From: Acidimicrobiaceae bacterium
GTDB taxonomy: Bacteria > Actinomycetota > Acidimicrobiia > Acidimicrobiales > RAAP-2
Direction: 5' to 3'
Length of the DNA stretch: 64,000 nt
Assembly (NCBI GenBank): GCA_003132205.1
Contig: PKWY01000046.1
Location: forward strand, 43,465 to 107,464
The translations under genes and the position numbers were made by a program. The notes beneath the pieces were generated by a model that worked only from the letters and a program-made list of their open reading frames with translations, searched no databases and was not told where the DNA came from. Shown here one piece after another: positions 9,378 through 19,391 of the stretch; the first letter of the stretch is position 1; every line of letters starts with the position of its first letter.

Positions 9378-10246
9378 CCGCGCCGCCTCGCAAGCCGGCG
9401 CGCGATGACGTTGCTCGCAACGAGAACCAGCAGCGCGCCCGTGAGCAGGATCAGGGCAACCGACGCGGCGCTCGACACCTGTCCAGACGACACCAGTGAG
9501 TAGATGTAGGAGCTGGCGACTTCCGAACGGTAGGGCAGGTTGTTGGAGATGAAGACCACCGAGCCGTACTCCCCGAGCGCCCTGGCGAAGGCGAGGCCCG
9601 TGCCGGTCAGCAGGGCCGGCAGGATGGCGGGAAAGGTGATGGTTCGAAAGACGTAGAACGACGAGGCGCCCAGGGTCGACGCGGCCGCTTCAGCGTCGCC
9701 AGAGAGCGATTCGAGGACCGGCTGCACCGTTCGGACGCTGAACGGGAGCGTGACGAACATGATGGCCACCGTGATGCCGATCCAGCTTCCTGTTATGTTC
9801 ACGTGAAACGGCGAGTGCGGACCGTAGAGCGTGTAGAACGTCACGCCAGCCACCACCGTCGGCAGCGCGAACGGGAGATCAATGATCGCGTTGAGCGCGG
9901 ACTTGCCCCAAAAATGGTCGCGCACCAGCACGAACGCGGTCGCGGTCCCCGCGAGCGCGTTGAACGCCGCCGCGAGGAGCGAGCAGGTCACCGTCAAACG
10001 GAGCGCGTCGAGCGATTCGGTGCTCGTGGCGGCGTTCCAGAAAGAGCCCAAGCCGTGGTTGAACGCGTTCGTCAGGAGCGCGGCGAGGGGTATGAGGACG
10101 ATCAAACTGATGTAGAACAGCACCAGCCCCTTCGCCGCGGCGGCGGACGACTTTTCCACCGTTCGCGCAGCACGAGGCGACCGCCACCTGAGTGACGGCC
10201 CCTCGGTTGTTGCCACCGATTGGTTATCCAATAGATTGACCGGCAA
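9374..10246 (-). CDS. cysT: Sulfate ABC transporter permease CysT (CysU)
   Basis: Second permease subunit, up to 290 aa, with a charged N-terminal extension and then six membrane segments. The family blocks are DLPFALPTVVAGVTF, an EAA loop DAEAAASTLGASSFYVF, and ALGEYGSVVFISNNLP. The start is uncertain. TTG 10246 (GGAG four bases ahead) overlaps the binding-protein stop by about 20 bases, while GTG 10216 would avoid overlap and still keep all membrane segments. Confidence 0.9.
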   Translation of the reverse strand: MPVNLLDNQSVATTEGPSLRWRSPRAARTVEKSSAAAAKGLVLFYISLIVLIPLAALLTNAFNHGLGSFWNAATSTESLDALRLTVTCSLLAAAFNALAGTATAFVLVRDHFWGKSALNAIIDLPFALPTVVAGVTFYTLYGPHSPFHVNITGSWIGITVAIMFVTLPFSVRTVQPVLESLSGDAEAAASTLGASSFYVFRTITFPAILPALLTGTGLAFARALGEYGSVVFISNNLPYRSEVASSYIYSLVSSGQVSSAASVALILLTGALLVLVASNVIARRLARRRG

Positions 10247-11345
10247 ATTGCTCCAGGTAGGTAACTATTCCAGCATTCGGGTGGTTGGAGTCATTCTTCG
10301 GGAACTTCACGGTCGATCCGAAGAACTCCGGATCCGTACCGGACCAGCCGTTCTTGTTCAGGTTCGTGATCGTCAGCAACTTGGTGGGTGCCGTGAACGA
10401 CGCGAAGTCCCCCTTCGTCAGGTTCCACACCGACGTCAGCACGCTGCGGTAACCGAGGTTCGCGAATATGCCCTGACCGGTACGCGAGAACAGGAACTTG
10501 TAGAAAGCGGTGGCGGAGGTGTTGTTGATCCCGGTGTTGGTGAGGGCGATCGGGTTCTGGATCAGCAGCGTCTGAGCCGGAACAACAATCTGCACGGGGT
10601 CCCCGGCTGCAACGGCAGCCTGGGCATCATCCTCGTACGCGAGCAACACGTTGCCTTCGCCCGTCAGGAATGTGGCGAGGGCCGACGAACCGCTCGTTGG
10701 CTGGGCAATCGTGTGCGAGAGCAGCGACTTCAGGTAGTTCTGGGCCTGCACCGGAGTGTGCTTCTGCGTGAGCCATCCCGCGTAGCCGGCCAGGAGGTTC
10801 CACTTGGCGCTGCCGGATGTGGCGGGGTTGGGAGTGATTATCTCCGCACCGGGTCGAATGATGTCCTTCCATCCGCGAATCCCGAGTGAATTTCCCTTTC
10901 GAACCACGATGACGACGGTTGAGTTCGTGACGATGCCGGGCTCGTTGTAGGTCGTCTGCTGCTTCTTGCCGGTCAATGAGGTGTTGACGCCGGCGATCGA
11001 CTTCTCCTGACTCTTCCAGTTGCCCGGCACGAGGTTGTCGCTCACGAGCGTCGATACGTTGGGTTCGTACGAGAGGTTGACGATGTCGGCGGCTTGTCCG
11101 TTCGCGACGTTGCTCGTCTCGGTGTCAGACGCGCCGAACGAGTTCGTGAACGTCACGCCCTGCCCCGCTGGAGCTGCTTGGAAAGCCGCCTCGAGCGCCT
11201 TGAACGCCGGACCGACGATTGAGTAGCCAACAACGTTCACGTTGGTGGTGGTGGCGCTGGCTGGAAGCACGAACGCCATGCACGAAATGGCTCCAGTGAC
11301 ACCAATCGCCAGTAAATTGAACCAATTTCGGGAATGGGACTTCAT
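10224..11345 (-). CDS. sbp: Sulfate-binding periplasmic/exported protein
   Basis: Extracytoplasmic solute receptor that delivers sulfate or thiosulfate to CysTWA. The 373 aa have a classical signal peptide (basic MKSHSRNWFN, hydrophobic core, cleavage near PASA). There is no lipobox Cys, which is unusual for a Gram-positive receptor. The sulfate-binding-protein signature region reads ITPNPATSGSAKWN, and FGASDTETSNVANG marks the first anion-binding loop. ATG is preceded by AGGAGAGA. It is first in the operon, behind a short AT-rich leader with tandem repeats. Confidence 0.92.
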   Translation of the reverse strand: MKSHSRNWFNLLAIGVTGAISCMAFVLPASATTTNVNVVGYSIVGPAFKALEAAFQAAPAGQGVTFTNSFGASDTETSNVANGQAADIVNLSYEPNVSTLVSDNLVPGNWKSQEKSIAGVNTSLTGKKQQTTYNEPGIVTNSTVVIVVRKGNSLGIRGWKDIIRPGAEIITPNPATSGSAKWNLLAGYAGWLTQKHTPVQAQNYLKSLLSHTIAQPTSGSSALATFLTGEGNVLLAYEDDAQAAVAAGDPVQIVVPAQTLLIQNPIALTNTGINNTSATAFYKFLFSRTGQGIFANLGYRSVLTSVWNLTKGDFASFTAPTKLLTITNLNKNGWSGTDPEFFGSTVKFPKNDSNHPNAGIVTYLEQFAGQSIG

Positions 11346-11362
11346 TGTTAGATCTCTCCTGG

Positions 11363-11384
11363 TTATTTGCTAGTTATTCACTAG
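11363..11384 (-). promoter_or_regulatory. Tandem 11-bp repeats in the sulfate-transporter leader
   Basis: TTATTTGCTAG is followed directly by TTATTCACTAG (9 of 11 identical), with a weaker third unit after it. The block is strikingly AT-rich for this genome and lies 18-39 bp upstream of the sbp ATG. An 11-bp period places the units on one face of the helix, as expected of an operator for a sulfur-responsive regulator. The regulator is unknown. Confidence 0.4.
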
Positions 11385-11557
11385 TAATTATGGAGAATAC
11401 TAACAAGGCGGACTTTCAGTGTCAAGGACACTCGGGTGCGCTACGGATCATCGGAGCGCATCGTCAAGGGACCAAAGGGTTTAGAGCCCGATGCGAACGC
11501 TTCGAGATTGATGAGTTCAGTAGCTGGTCGACGAGTTGCGACCGATCGGACTGGTGT

Positions 11558-12805
11558 TCAGTTCGTGTCACTCGCTCTTAGGAGACCGAGTTCCGTTGCG
11601 GCCTCGCGCAGCTGCGCCCGAGCCTTGGGATGAGCAGTCTGATCGATCAAGAGCCGTGCCTGCGCGTGCTGGCTGCGGCCAAAGAGCGGCGCCAGTCCCT
11701 GCTCGGTGACGACCACCGAGTGCTGGAACGAACAGATCGGATCGTGCAGGATCGGCAGGATGTTGGAGGTCTCACTCTTGTCGTGCCAGGAGCGAAGCGC
11801 CAGCACCGATTGGCCGTCTGCCGAGTGGAGCGCTCCGCTCACGAAGTCCGGCTGTCCGCCGTAACCCGAGTAGATCCTGCCTCGCACGTAACTAGCGTTG
11901 GCCTGCGCGTAGAGGTCGACTTGAATCGCCGTATTGATCGACAGCATCGAAGGGTGTTCGGCGATTCTCGCCGGATCGTTGACGGTCTCAGTGCGCCGCA
12001 TCGAGAGCCGCGAGTTGTCATTGGCCCACTCGTAGAGCTCCGGGGTTCCGAAAAGGAACGTCGCGACAATGAGGCGCGAGCGATCAAGGACTCCCGCGCG
12101 TTCCAGGCGCATCACGCCATCGCTCACAAGTTCTGACCAGACCCCCATGCTTCTCAGTCCGTTCATGTGCGACAAGGCGGCATCGGGAAGCTGGCCGATG
12201 CCCATTTGCAGCGTGCCGTGGTCTCTGGCCAGCGATGCCACGTGCGCGCCGATTGCCTGAGCTGCGTCATCGGCCGGGCGGTCATTCGGTGAAGGAAGTC
12301 GCTGATCGACTTCGATGGCGTAGTCAACGATGTCGACGCTCACTTCACCGTCTCCTCGTGTGTAGGGCATGTTGGGGTTTATCTGGGCGATGACGAGTCC
12401 GCCGCGTCGACGTACCTCTTCAATCGCGGCTGGCAGAATGTTGACCTCGATGCCGAGCGAGACTCTTCCAGCGCGGGGCGTCGAGGTGTGGAGCAGGACG
12501 GCGTCCGGGGGCCGGTTGAGGGCGAAGAGCCGTGGCACCAGTGACAGGCGCATGGGTAGATAGTCGAGAAAGGGATCCTGTCGCACACCAGGGCCGACGA
12601 AGGGTGACTCGGTGAGGAATCCTTCGCGAACCGGCCACCCCGCTTGCGGGTTCATCACGAAGGCCCTGCACCGCGGCAGCGTTGCATCAAGGATGCGCAC
12701 TAACTCCCATGGCGTGGCGTAGTTTCCCGACACCACAACCCGCGGCTCCGGTCCCGGAAGGGCCGTCAGGTGGCGAGCAAGCTCGGCCTCGGTGACTATC
12801 TGCAT
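11558..12805 (-). CDS. Acetyl-CoA hydrolase / 4-hydroxybutyrate CoA-transferase family protein
   Basis: A class-I CoA-transferase-fold enzyme that transfers or hydrolyses short-chain acyl-CoA. The 415 aa begin MQIVTEAELARHLTALPG. The family block GVWSELVSDGVMRL holds the likely catalytic glutamate, and GYGGQPDFVSGALHSADG near the C-terminus is the glycine loop of the acetyl-CoA hydrolase family. ATG 12805 is preferred (GAGAAAG upstream); an in-frame longer start at 12916 adds a basic, low-complexity tail without homology. Acceptor specificity cannot be read from sequence. It is a single gene between the sulfate operon and ppsA. Confidence 0.82.
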   Translation of the reverse strand: MQIVTEAELARHLTALPGPEPRVVVSGNYATPWELVRILDATLPRCRAFVMNPQAGWPVREGFLTESPFVGPGVRQDPFLDYLPMRLSLVPRLFALNRPPDAVLLHTSTPRAGRVSLGIEVNILPAAIEEVRRRGGLVIAQINPNMPYTRGDGEVSVDIVDYAIEVDQRLPSPNDRPADDAAQAIGAHVASLARDHGTLQMGIGQLPDAALSHMNGLRSMGVWSELVSDGVMRLERAGVLDRSRLIVATFLFGTPELYEWANDNSRLSMRRTETVNDPARIAEHPSMLSINTAIQVDLYAQANASYVRGRIYSGYGGQPDFVSGALHSADGQSVLALRSWHDKSETSNILPILHDPICSFQHSVVVTEQGLAPLFGRSQHAQARLLIDQTAHPKARAQLREAATELGLLRASDTN

Positions 12806-13037
12806 TGCTTTACACTGCTTTCTCTTCGTTGGAAATATGCGTGGACGCGCACCGTCGCGTAACTGGGAAAGTGACGCAACCAAGCCGCGATGCAGAGACG
12901 CTCCCGATGAAGCCAAGTATAGGTAGCGGCATCATTTTGCTCGCACGCCATGGGTGAGGACGGCGCGTTCGATTCGTTGCCTCCTCGGGCAGTGCGCCTT
13001 GGTCGGAGCGTGAAGTTGCTTTGCGAGAACAACTCCA

Positions 13038-15359
13038 CTACTTTCGTGCTGCCTCGATCTGGTGACGATGCTCCGGGTCAGCCGCCTCGAGCATCAGACG
13101 CCACTCCGCGCGCTCGATCGCCCGCCGCGCCGCGTCGACCGCATCGGGGTTCACCGAGATTGAGGTGATGCCGTAGCGGACGAGATGCTCGGCGAAGTCC
13201 GGGTGATTGGATGGAGCCTGCCCACACAGCGATGACGTGATGCCGGCACGATGGCTTTGGGTGATGATCCTCTCAATCGCGTCGAGGACTGCGGCGTCGG
13301 ATTCATCGAACAGATCCGAGCAGGTCTCGGAGTCGCGGTCGACACCGAGCGTCAGTTGGGTCAGGTCGTTGCTGCCGATCGACACACCCTTGATGCCCAT
13401 CTCGGCGTACTCGGGAATCCGGTACGCCACCGAGGGAACCTCCGCCATCACCCAGACCGGCAACTCTCCGCCGACGGGGCTGTCGTGCACGAGGTCCAAG
13501 CACGCCTGCAACTCCCACTTGGTTCTGACGAACGGAATCATCAACGTGAGATTGGAACTCTGCTCCAGCACCTTCTCGAGCACCGCGAGCTCGAGCCGGA
13601 ATACTTCTGGGTCACGAACGTATCGGTAGCAACCTCGGTAGCCGATCATCGGGTTCTCCTCGGCCGGCTCGAACTTGGAGCCTCCTTCGAGGTTCGAGAA
13701 CTCATTGGTTCGAAAGTCGATGCTGCGATAGATGACGGGGCGAGCACCAAACGCCTTCGTGATTCGAAGCAGCGACGACGCCATCTTGTCGATGAAAACC
13801 TTCTGCTCCCCACGTTCGATCAGCAGCTTGGGGTGAACCCCGCCGAGCGCGTCGGTCACCATGAACTCCGCGCGAAGCAGCCCCACCCCGTCGACGTCGA
13901 GTGCGGCAGTCTCTTCGGCGTGTTCGGCGAACGCCAGGTTGACGTACAGGCGTGTCGCCAGGGGCAGGGCGCCGTGCTCGGCTTCGCTCCGGCCTGCATC
14001 GCTCCTCACCTGCACGGTTGTCGTCGTCTCCTTCGTGGGTGCTGCGTTCAGATCAACCGATCCCGCGTACACCGCGCCCTCGCCGCCGTCGACGGTCACG
14101 AGCTCTCCGGTTCGCAGCACCGTCGTCGCCGTGCGAGCGCCCACCACGCAAGGAACGCCCAACTCGCGCGACACGATGGCGGCGTGGCAGGTCGTGCCGC
14201 CACCATCGGTCACGAGCGCGCCGGCTCGACGCATTGTCGGCACCCAGTCCGGGCTCGTCATGCGGGCCACGAGTATCTCTCCGGCGAGCAGTTCATCTCC
14301 TTGGTCGGGCGAATCCAGCACCCGAACGTACCCGGTCGCCCGTCCGGACGACGCCGCGAGACCCTGCAGCAGGGGTTTCAGCGCCACCGACGGGGTTTCG
14401 CTCTTCGCCACCGCGGCGAGCGTGGTGATCGGACGTGACTGGACGATGTAGTGATGACCATCCGCGATCGCCCATTCGGTATCCTGCGGCGATCCGTAGT
14501 GTGCCTCGGTCGCGAGGCCCATACGAGCCAGGTCAACCGCCTCTTCGTCGCTCAGCACCCGGCGCGAGCCCTCCTCGGGGCTCAGGTCCACGTGGAGGTC
14601 CTTGCCGTCCGGTCCTCTTACCAACTTGAAACTCTTATTGCCGACGCGCACCTGGAGGAGGGCCGGTCCCGACTTGGCGATGACGTACGTGTCGCATTCG
14701 ACTTCCCCACTCACCACGACCTCGCCCTGTCCGAAGGCCGCGTCGATGACGATCCGACTCGTGTCACCCGTTGACGGGTCAGCGGTGAACATGACCCCCG
14801 CGCGCTCCGAGGGGATCATCTCCTGCACGATGACGCCCATCGCAGGGACGTCGTTGATCGCACGGGTGAGGCGGTACGAAATGACTCTCGAACCATAGAG
14901 CGATGCCCAGCATTCGACGACCTTGGTGAGCAGCTCCTCATCCCCGGCGACGTTGGTGAACGTCGCGTTCATGCCAGCGAAGGAAGTGTCACCGGCGTCC
15001 TCTCCGGTGCCCGAGGAACGAACCGCGACCCGAATATCTGGACCCAACTTATGGAACGCCTCGAGGATCGCGCCTGCGAGGTCGTCGGGCAACGTAATGG
15101 AGTTGATGAGTCCCCGGGCCTGATCGGATACCTTCTTCAAGTCCGCGGTGCTGTCGGCACTCGCACCCGCGAAGAGAGCGGCGAGCGGCGCATCGATGCC
15201 GGCACGCTGCAGCGCGTAGCGATACGCATCGGACGTGACGACAAATCCCGGAGGAACCGGAAGTTTGGCGACCGCCAACTCACCAAGATTCGCGCCCTTC
15301 CCACCAACCAGCTTCTCGTCGGAGAGACGAATATTCTCGAACCATCGTACTAATTCCAT
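13038..15359 (-). CDS. ppsA: Phosphoenolpyruvate synthase
   Basis: Converts pyruvate plus ATP to PEP, AMP and phosphate, the entry to gluconeogenesis from C2/C3 acids. The 773 aa begin with the PPDK ATP-grasp domain ([13 protein letters not shown] at about 20). They continue through [18 protein letters not shown], then the swivelling phosphohistidine domain with [15 protein letters not shown]. The PEP-utilising TIM barrel ends the protein, with [15 protein letters not shown] and [17 protein letters not shown] 15359 has GGAG eight bases ahead; GTG 15371 is an alternative. The acsA and satP genes nearby fit growth on acetate. Confidence 0.95.
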   Translation of the reverse strand: MELVRWFENIRLSDEKLVGGKGANLGELAVAKLPVPPGFVVTSDAYRYALQRAGIDAPLAALFAGASADSTADLKKVSDQARGLINSITLPDDLAGAILEAFHKLGPDIRVAVRSSGTGEDAGDTSFAGMNATFTNVAGDEELLTKVVECWASLYGSRVISYRLTRAINDVPAMGVIVQEMIPSERAGVMFTADPSTGDTSRIVIDAAFGQGEVVVSGEVECDTYVIAKSGPALLQVRVGNKSFKLVRGPDGKDLHVDLSPEEGSRRVLSDEEAVDLARMGLATEAHYGSPQDTEWAIADGHHYIVQSRPITTLAAVAKSETPSVALKPLLQGLAASSGRATGYVRVLDSPDQGDELLAGEILVARMTSPDWVPTMRRAGALVTDGGGTTCHAAIVSRELGVPCVVGARTATTVLRTGELVTVDGGEGAVYAGSVDLNAAPTKETTTTVQVRSDAGRSEAEHGALPLATRLYVNLAFAEHAEETAALDVDGVGLLRAEFMVTDALGGVHPKLLIERGEQKVFIDKMASSLLRITKAFGARPVIYRSIDFRTNEFSNLEGGSKFEPAEENPMIGYRGCYRYVRDPEVFRLELAVLEKVLEQSSNLTLMIPFVRTKWELQACLDLVHDSPVGGELPVWVMAEVPSVAYRIPEYAEMGIKGVSIGSNDLTQLTLGVDRDSETCSDLFDESDAAVLDAIERIITQSHRAGITSSLCGQAPSNHPDFAEHLVRYGITSISVNPDAVDAARRAIERAEWRLMLEAADPEHRHQIEAARK

Positions 15360-15537
15360 GTCACGCTCCACTCGATAAAAACCACCGAATTACTTGCATT
15401 ATTCCTCGACACCGTATTCGCAGGCTAGAGGACAATGTCACTCGGGGCCTTCGGTCTCGTGCGCACACGGAGACATGAGCCGCTAAGGGTACTCCGCAAG
15501 GATTTCGGGGCTGCGAAGTGAATGTGGGCCTCGACGT

Positions 15538-16394
15538 CTACCTAGTTCGACCAGTGTTTCGAAGCGACCCGAGACCCTCGATGGCGGTCTCGATCACATC
15601 ACCGGGCTTCAAGAAGACTGGCGGCTCTTGACCTTGCCCGACGCCGTGTGGACTGCCGGTGAGCATGATGTCGCCGGGTCGAATCTCGCACGCGGACGAA
15701 ACGTAGGAAACCAGTTCACGGACGCTGAACACCATGTCGCTGGTGTTGGAGTCCTGAGAAGCATACCGTTCACGCTGCAGGTGATCTCCAGCGCGTTTGG
15801 GTCGGTGATCTCGTCGGTGGTGGTGAGCCATGGACCGATCGGCGCGAAATTCTCGTAGGACTTTCCCAAGGAGAACTGCGCGGGAGTGCCGAGCATCTGC
15901 AACGCACGGTCGCTGAGATCCTGGCCTACGCAGTACCCCGCGACGTACCCGAGCGCCTCATCGACGTCGACGTTGCGTCCTCTCTTGCCAATCACCACGA
16001 CGAGTTCGTACTCCCAGTCGGTCATCGGCGATGGGATCAGGAACGTCGCGTCTGCTCCGGCGACCGATGATGAGAACTTCGTGAACACCACTGGTTTGGT
16101 GGGGTTCGAGAGGCCCATCTCGTGGGCGTGGGTGCGGTCGTTGAGTCCAATCGCGAAGACCTGTCGCGGTTGGCTGATCACGGGCCCGAGGCCCGGATCA
16201 CGCGCCAGTACGGCTGGCGTCGTCAAATCGGTGACCTCTGGGGACGTTTCGTCCACCCAGCTGGCGAGCTCTTCCAGCTGCGCGACGAGCTCATCGGTAT
16301 TGCTCGTGAAGCGTCCCTGGGAAGCCTTCTCCACGTCGATGAGACCTTCGTCGGTGACGAGCGTGGCTCTTCCGTTCAGATTCGCGAGTCGCAT
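15538..16394 (-). pseudogene. Fumarylacetoacetate hydrolase family protein, single-base frameshift
   Basis: Related to 2-hydroxyhepta-2,4-diene-1,7-dioate isomerase / 5-oxopent-3-ene decarboxylase and fumarylpyruvate hydrolases. A strong GGAGGAG precedes ATG 16394. The first frame runs MRLANLNGRATLVTD through the metal-site block DWEYELVVVIG and YCVGQDLSDR to SVNGMLL. The family sequence then resumes in another frame as QDSNTSDMVFSVRELV and ends PGDVIETAIEGLGSLRN. The shift is at 15757-15758, where one base is missing between CTT and CAG. The protein is otherwise undamaged, so this is either a very recent mutation or a sequencing error. If real, translation would continue about 40 residues out of frame. 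Confidence 0.85.
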
Positions 16395-16548
16395 GGTTCT
16401 CCTCCGATTAGCGCATTTCGCTTTTGGCAGTTCCCCAGTTCTAGGACGCCGTGATCCCCTTCGGCCCAGCGTCGGTGATGCCGGCGCGCAGGGTCGGTCG
16501 ACTATGCCGCTAATTTGGAGTCCTGCCGCCCGTAGTGAAGGAATCCCC

Positions 16549-17619
16549 TTGTCCAGTCTCTTCAGCTCTCTTACGCTTCGCGGAACGACCTTCACGAATC
16601 GAGCCTGGGTCAGCCCCATGTGCCAGTACTCGGCCAACGATGGGGTCGTTGGCCAGTGGCATCTCGTTCATCTGGGTTCATTCGCCACCGGCGGAGCAGG
16701 TCTGGTCATGGCCGAGGCCTCCGCGGTCACGCCCGAGGGCCGGATCTCAATTCACTGTCCCGGGCTCTGGAACGACGAGCAGACCATCGCGTGGAAGACG
16801 GTGACGGACTTCGTCCACACCCAAGGCACGAAGATCGGCATTCAACTCGCGCACGCCGGCCGCAAGGCCTCGACCATGACTCCCTGGGACGATCATCTGA
16901 TGGCGAGCGTGGAGGAAGGCGGATGGGTCGCGGTTGCTCCGAGCCCTCTCGCATTCGAGGGCTATCCGGTTCCTCGCGAACTGAGCCCTGACGAGATCGT
17001 CGAGTTGACGTCCTCGTTCACGCACGCCGCCCGGCGTGCGGTTGAGGCGGGATTCGACGTCATCGAGCTCCACGCGGCGCACGGCTATCTCCTGCACCAG
17101 TTCCTCTCGCCCCTGTCGAACGAGCGGACCGACGCGTTCGGAGGACCCTTCGAGAACCGAATCCGCCTCTTGTTGAATGTCGCCGAGTCCGTGCGCGACG
17201 TCATTCCCTCGACGACACCGCTCTTTGTCCGTATTTCGGCGACGGACTACGTCGAGGGCGGATGGAACATCGACCAGTCGATAGAGCTGTCTCGGCGCCT
17301 GAAGTCCAAGGGCGTCGACCTGATCGACGTCTCGTCGGGAGGGAACGTTCACGGCGTGAGGATTCCCCTGGTTCCCGGCTATCAGGTCGACTTCGCCCAG
17401 AAGATCCGCTCGGGGGCCCAGATCCCCACGAGCGCCGTTGGACTGATCACCGAACCCGAACAGGCTGAGGAGATCATTGCGAACGGTCAGGCCGACGCGA
17501 CGATGCTCGCTCGGGCCATGCTTCGCAATCCCCGTTGGGCGTTGAACGCCGCCGAAAGACTCGGCGAGGTCATCGCGTGGCCTCCACAGTTCGAGCGGGC
17601 TAGGACCATTCGCCCATAA
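16549..17619 (+). CDS. NADH:flavin oxidoreductase, old yellow enzyme family (YqjM/NamA-like)
   Basis: FMN-dependent ene-reductase that reduces activated C=C bonds of enals, enones or nitro compounds. It is a single TIM barrel of about 356 aa. It shows TFTNRAWVSPMCQYSA with the YqjM-class Cys, QLAHAGRKAS, FDVIELHAAHGYLLHQFLSP (substrate-binding His pair) and NERTDAFGGPFENR. Late in the barrel it has VGLITEPEQAEEI with ADATMLARAMLRNPRW. TTG 16549 is chosen because GAAGGA lies six bases upstream; ATG 16504 in frame is an alternative. It is divergent from the FAH-family gene. Confidence 0.88.
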   Translation: MSSLFSSLTLRGTTFTNRAWVSPMCQYSANDGVVGQWHLVHLGSFATGGAGLVMAEASAVTPEGRISIHCPGLWNDEQTIAWKTVTDFVHTQGTKIGIQLAHAGRKASTMTPWDDHLMASVEEGGWVAVAPSPLAFEGYPVPRELSPDEIVELTSSFTHAARRAVEAGFDVIELHAAHGYLLHQFLSPLSNERTDAFGGPFENRIRLLLNVAESVRDVIPSTTPLFVRISATDYVEGGWNIDQSIELSRRLKSKGVDLIDVSSGGNVHGVRIPLVPGYQVDFAQKIRSGAQIPTSAVGLITEPEQAEEIIANGQADATMLARAMLRNPRWALNAAERLGEVIAWPPQFERARTIRP

Positions 17620-17750
17620 TCGTCAATCCCGAGGGGTTGGTGGGTACAATTCAACCTAAGAGGCCGGCGTGAGAACCGGCGTTCGCGTACTGAGCGACGC
17701 GAAAGTGAAAAGCCTAGAGAGGGTGATTCCAGCCGTTGGTTGGACACAGT

Positions 17751-19163
17751 ATGGAGAAGAAGGATCCCTTCGTCTTACGCCACCTCGCCGAACTGCAACC
17801 CGAGTTGTGGTGGCTCGATTCGGACCCCTTGGAGCCGGCGTCGCACTCCGCTCTCATCGGTGACATCGGTGCCGACCTCTGTGTCGTGGGAGCCGGCTAC
17901 ACGGGTCTCTGGACCGCCCTGCTGGCCAAGGAGCGTGACCCGGACCGAGAAGTCGTGGTTGTCGAGCAGTACGAGACCGGCGCCGGGGCTTCTGGACGCA
18001 ACGGCGGGTTCTGCTCGGCGTCGCTCACCCACGGCTTCGGAAACGGCATGAATCGGTTCGCGAGCGAGATGCCCGTGATCGAACGCCTGGGCCGCGAGAA
18101 CCTGAACGAGATCGAAGAGACCATCCGCCGCTACAACATCGAGTGTGACTGGGAACGCACCGGTGAGCTCCGCGTGGCAGTGGCTGCCTGGCAGTTCAAG
18201 GAGATGAACACGGAGGCGCGGCTTCGAAACGAGATGGGCGACAACGTCGTGGTCCTCGACCGCGAGCAGGTGCAGGCGCGCATCCACTCGCCGATCTACC
18301 AAGGCGCCCTCTACGACAGCGACGGCACCGCGCTCGTCGACCCGGCGCGACTCGTGTGGGGCCTCGAGAAGGCGTGCCTGTCGCTCGGCGTCAAGATTTT
18401 CGAGAACTCCAAGGCCGAGTGGCTGGAGGACGTCGACGACGCGGTTCGGGTCCACACCCCCTACGGGGTCGTGACGGCCGGGCGCGTGGCTCTCGCGACC
18501 AACGTGTTCCCGTCGCTCGTGCGAAAGGCCCGCAAGTACGTGGTGCCGGTGTTCGACTACCAGATCGTCACCGAACCGCTCACGCCCGAGCAGCTCGAGA
18601 GCATCGGATGGTCGGGCCGCGAAGGCGTCGCCGACTCCGGGAACCAGTTCCACTACTACCGCCTCACCCAGGATCACTGCATCCTCTGGGGCGGCTACGA
18701 CGCCATCTACAACTTCCGGGGCAAGGTGCAGCGCAACTACGAGTTCAACGCCGAGACCTACGCCACCCTCGCCGCCCACTTCTTGAAGACGTTTCCGCAG
18801 CTCGCCGGAATCAAGTTCACTCACGCGTGGGGCGGCGCCATCGACACCTGCACGCGCTTCTCGCCCTTTTGGGGGACCGCGCATCATGGAAAGGTGGCCT
18901 ACGTCCTCGGCTTCACCGGCCTCGGCGTGGCGTCGACCAGATTCGGGGCCGCGACGATGTTGGACCTCCTCGACGATTTCGACACCGAGCGCACCCAACT
19001 CACGATGGTCCAGAAGAAGCCTCTCCCCTTTCCCCCCGAGCCCTTCCGATGGATCTTCATCCGAATGACGCAAGCCGCGCTGAGGAGCGCGGACCGCCAC
19101 GAGGGCCGACGAAACCTCTGGCTCAAGACGCTCGACTTCTTCGGCCTCGGCTTCGACTCGTAA
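17751..19163 (+). CDS. FAD-dependent oxidoreductase of the DAO/PuuB type
   Basis: About 470 aa. A Rossmann FAD motif, DLCVVGAGYTGLWTALLA, starts near residue 39. It is followed by GAGASGRNGGFCSASLTHG, the SGRNGG block of gamma-glutamylputrescine oxidase-like enzymes. The C-terminal FAD closure is GFTGLGVASTRFGA. Family members oxidise amines or polyamine conjugates. No aldehyde dehydrogenase or transporter sits beside it, so the substrate is open. ATG 17751 is used; a TTG five codons earlier follows a GAGAGGG stretch and could also serve. A strong terminator follows three bases after the stop. Confidence 0.8.
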   Translation: MEKKDPFVLRHLAELQPELWWLDSDPLEPASHSALIGDIGADLCVVGAGYTGLWTALLAKERDPDREVVVVEQYETGAGASGRNGGFCSASLTHGFGNGMNRFASEMPVIERLGRENLNEIEETIRRYNIECDWERTGELRVAVAAWQFKEMNTEARLRNEMGDNVVVLDREQVQARIHSPIYQGALYDSDGTALVDPARLVWGLEKACLSLGVKIFENSKAEWLEDVDDAVRVHTPYGVVTAGRVALATNVFPSLVRKARKYVVPVFDYQIVTEPLTPEQLESIGWSGREGVADSGNQFHYYRLTQDHCILWGGYDAIYNFRGKVQRNYEFNAETYATLAAHFLKTFPQLAGIKFTHAWGGAIDTCTRFSPFWGTAHHGKVAYVLGFTGLGVASTRFGAATMLDLLDDFDTERTQLTMVQKKPLPFPPEPFRWIFIRMTQAALRSADRHEGRRNLWLKTLDFFGLGFDS

Positions 19164-19165
19164 AC

Positions 19166-19200
19166 CACGACCCCCCGACCGCGATGGCCGGGGGGTCGTG
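19166..19200 (+). terminator. Strong hairpin terminator of the FAD oxidoreductase gene
   Basis: A 15-bp stem with one mismatch (CACGACCCCCCGACC against GGCCGGGGGGTCGTG) and loop GCGAT begins just after the TAA. It is very GC-rich with no clear U-tract, as is common in high-GC actinobacteria. Confidence 0.8.
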
Positions 19201-19274
19201 ACCGCTTCTGCCCGTCGCTGTCGAAGTGAGTGTCCATCAAGCCAGAGACCATATTGACGACGGTCGGGCCCATT

Positions 19275-19305
19275 GACACGGCGACAAGAGTCGGTTGCCC
19301 GTGTC
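19275..19305. other. Hairpin in the convergent spacer between the FAD oxidoreductase gene and acsA
   Basis: GACACGGCGAC pairs with GTTGCCCGTGTC (one bulged C, one G-U pair) around an 8-nt loop. It is the middle of three inverted repeats in this 229-bp spacer. Confidence 0.4.
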
Positions 19306-19335
19306 TCAATCAAAACGGTGGAGGGAAGGGTAACT

Positions 19336-19391
19336 CAATACTTTTGCATCGTGTTCGCCGCAAATCAAGTGGACACGATGCAAAAGTATTG
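19336..19391 (-). terminator. Perfect 19-bp inverted repeat directly behind acsA
   Basis: CAATACTTTTGCATCGTGT (19336-19354) is repeated exactly in inverse at 19373-19391 across an 18-nt spacer. The inner end lies one base from the acsA stop codon. It is AT-richer than its surroundings and has no U-tract. It most likely ends or stabilises the acsA mRNA, but the long perfect stem is unusual for a simple terminator. Confidence 0.55.

Noticed and set aside
17775..19313. 512-residue open frame antisense to the FAD oxidoreductase gene
   Set aside because: Pure GC-driven shadow: the plus strand has the FAD motifs and a proper start, the antisense product is low-complexity Arg/Val/Glu with no family.
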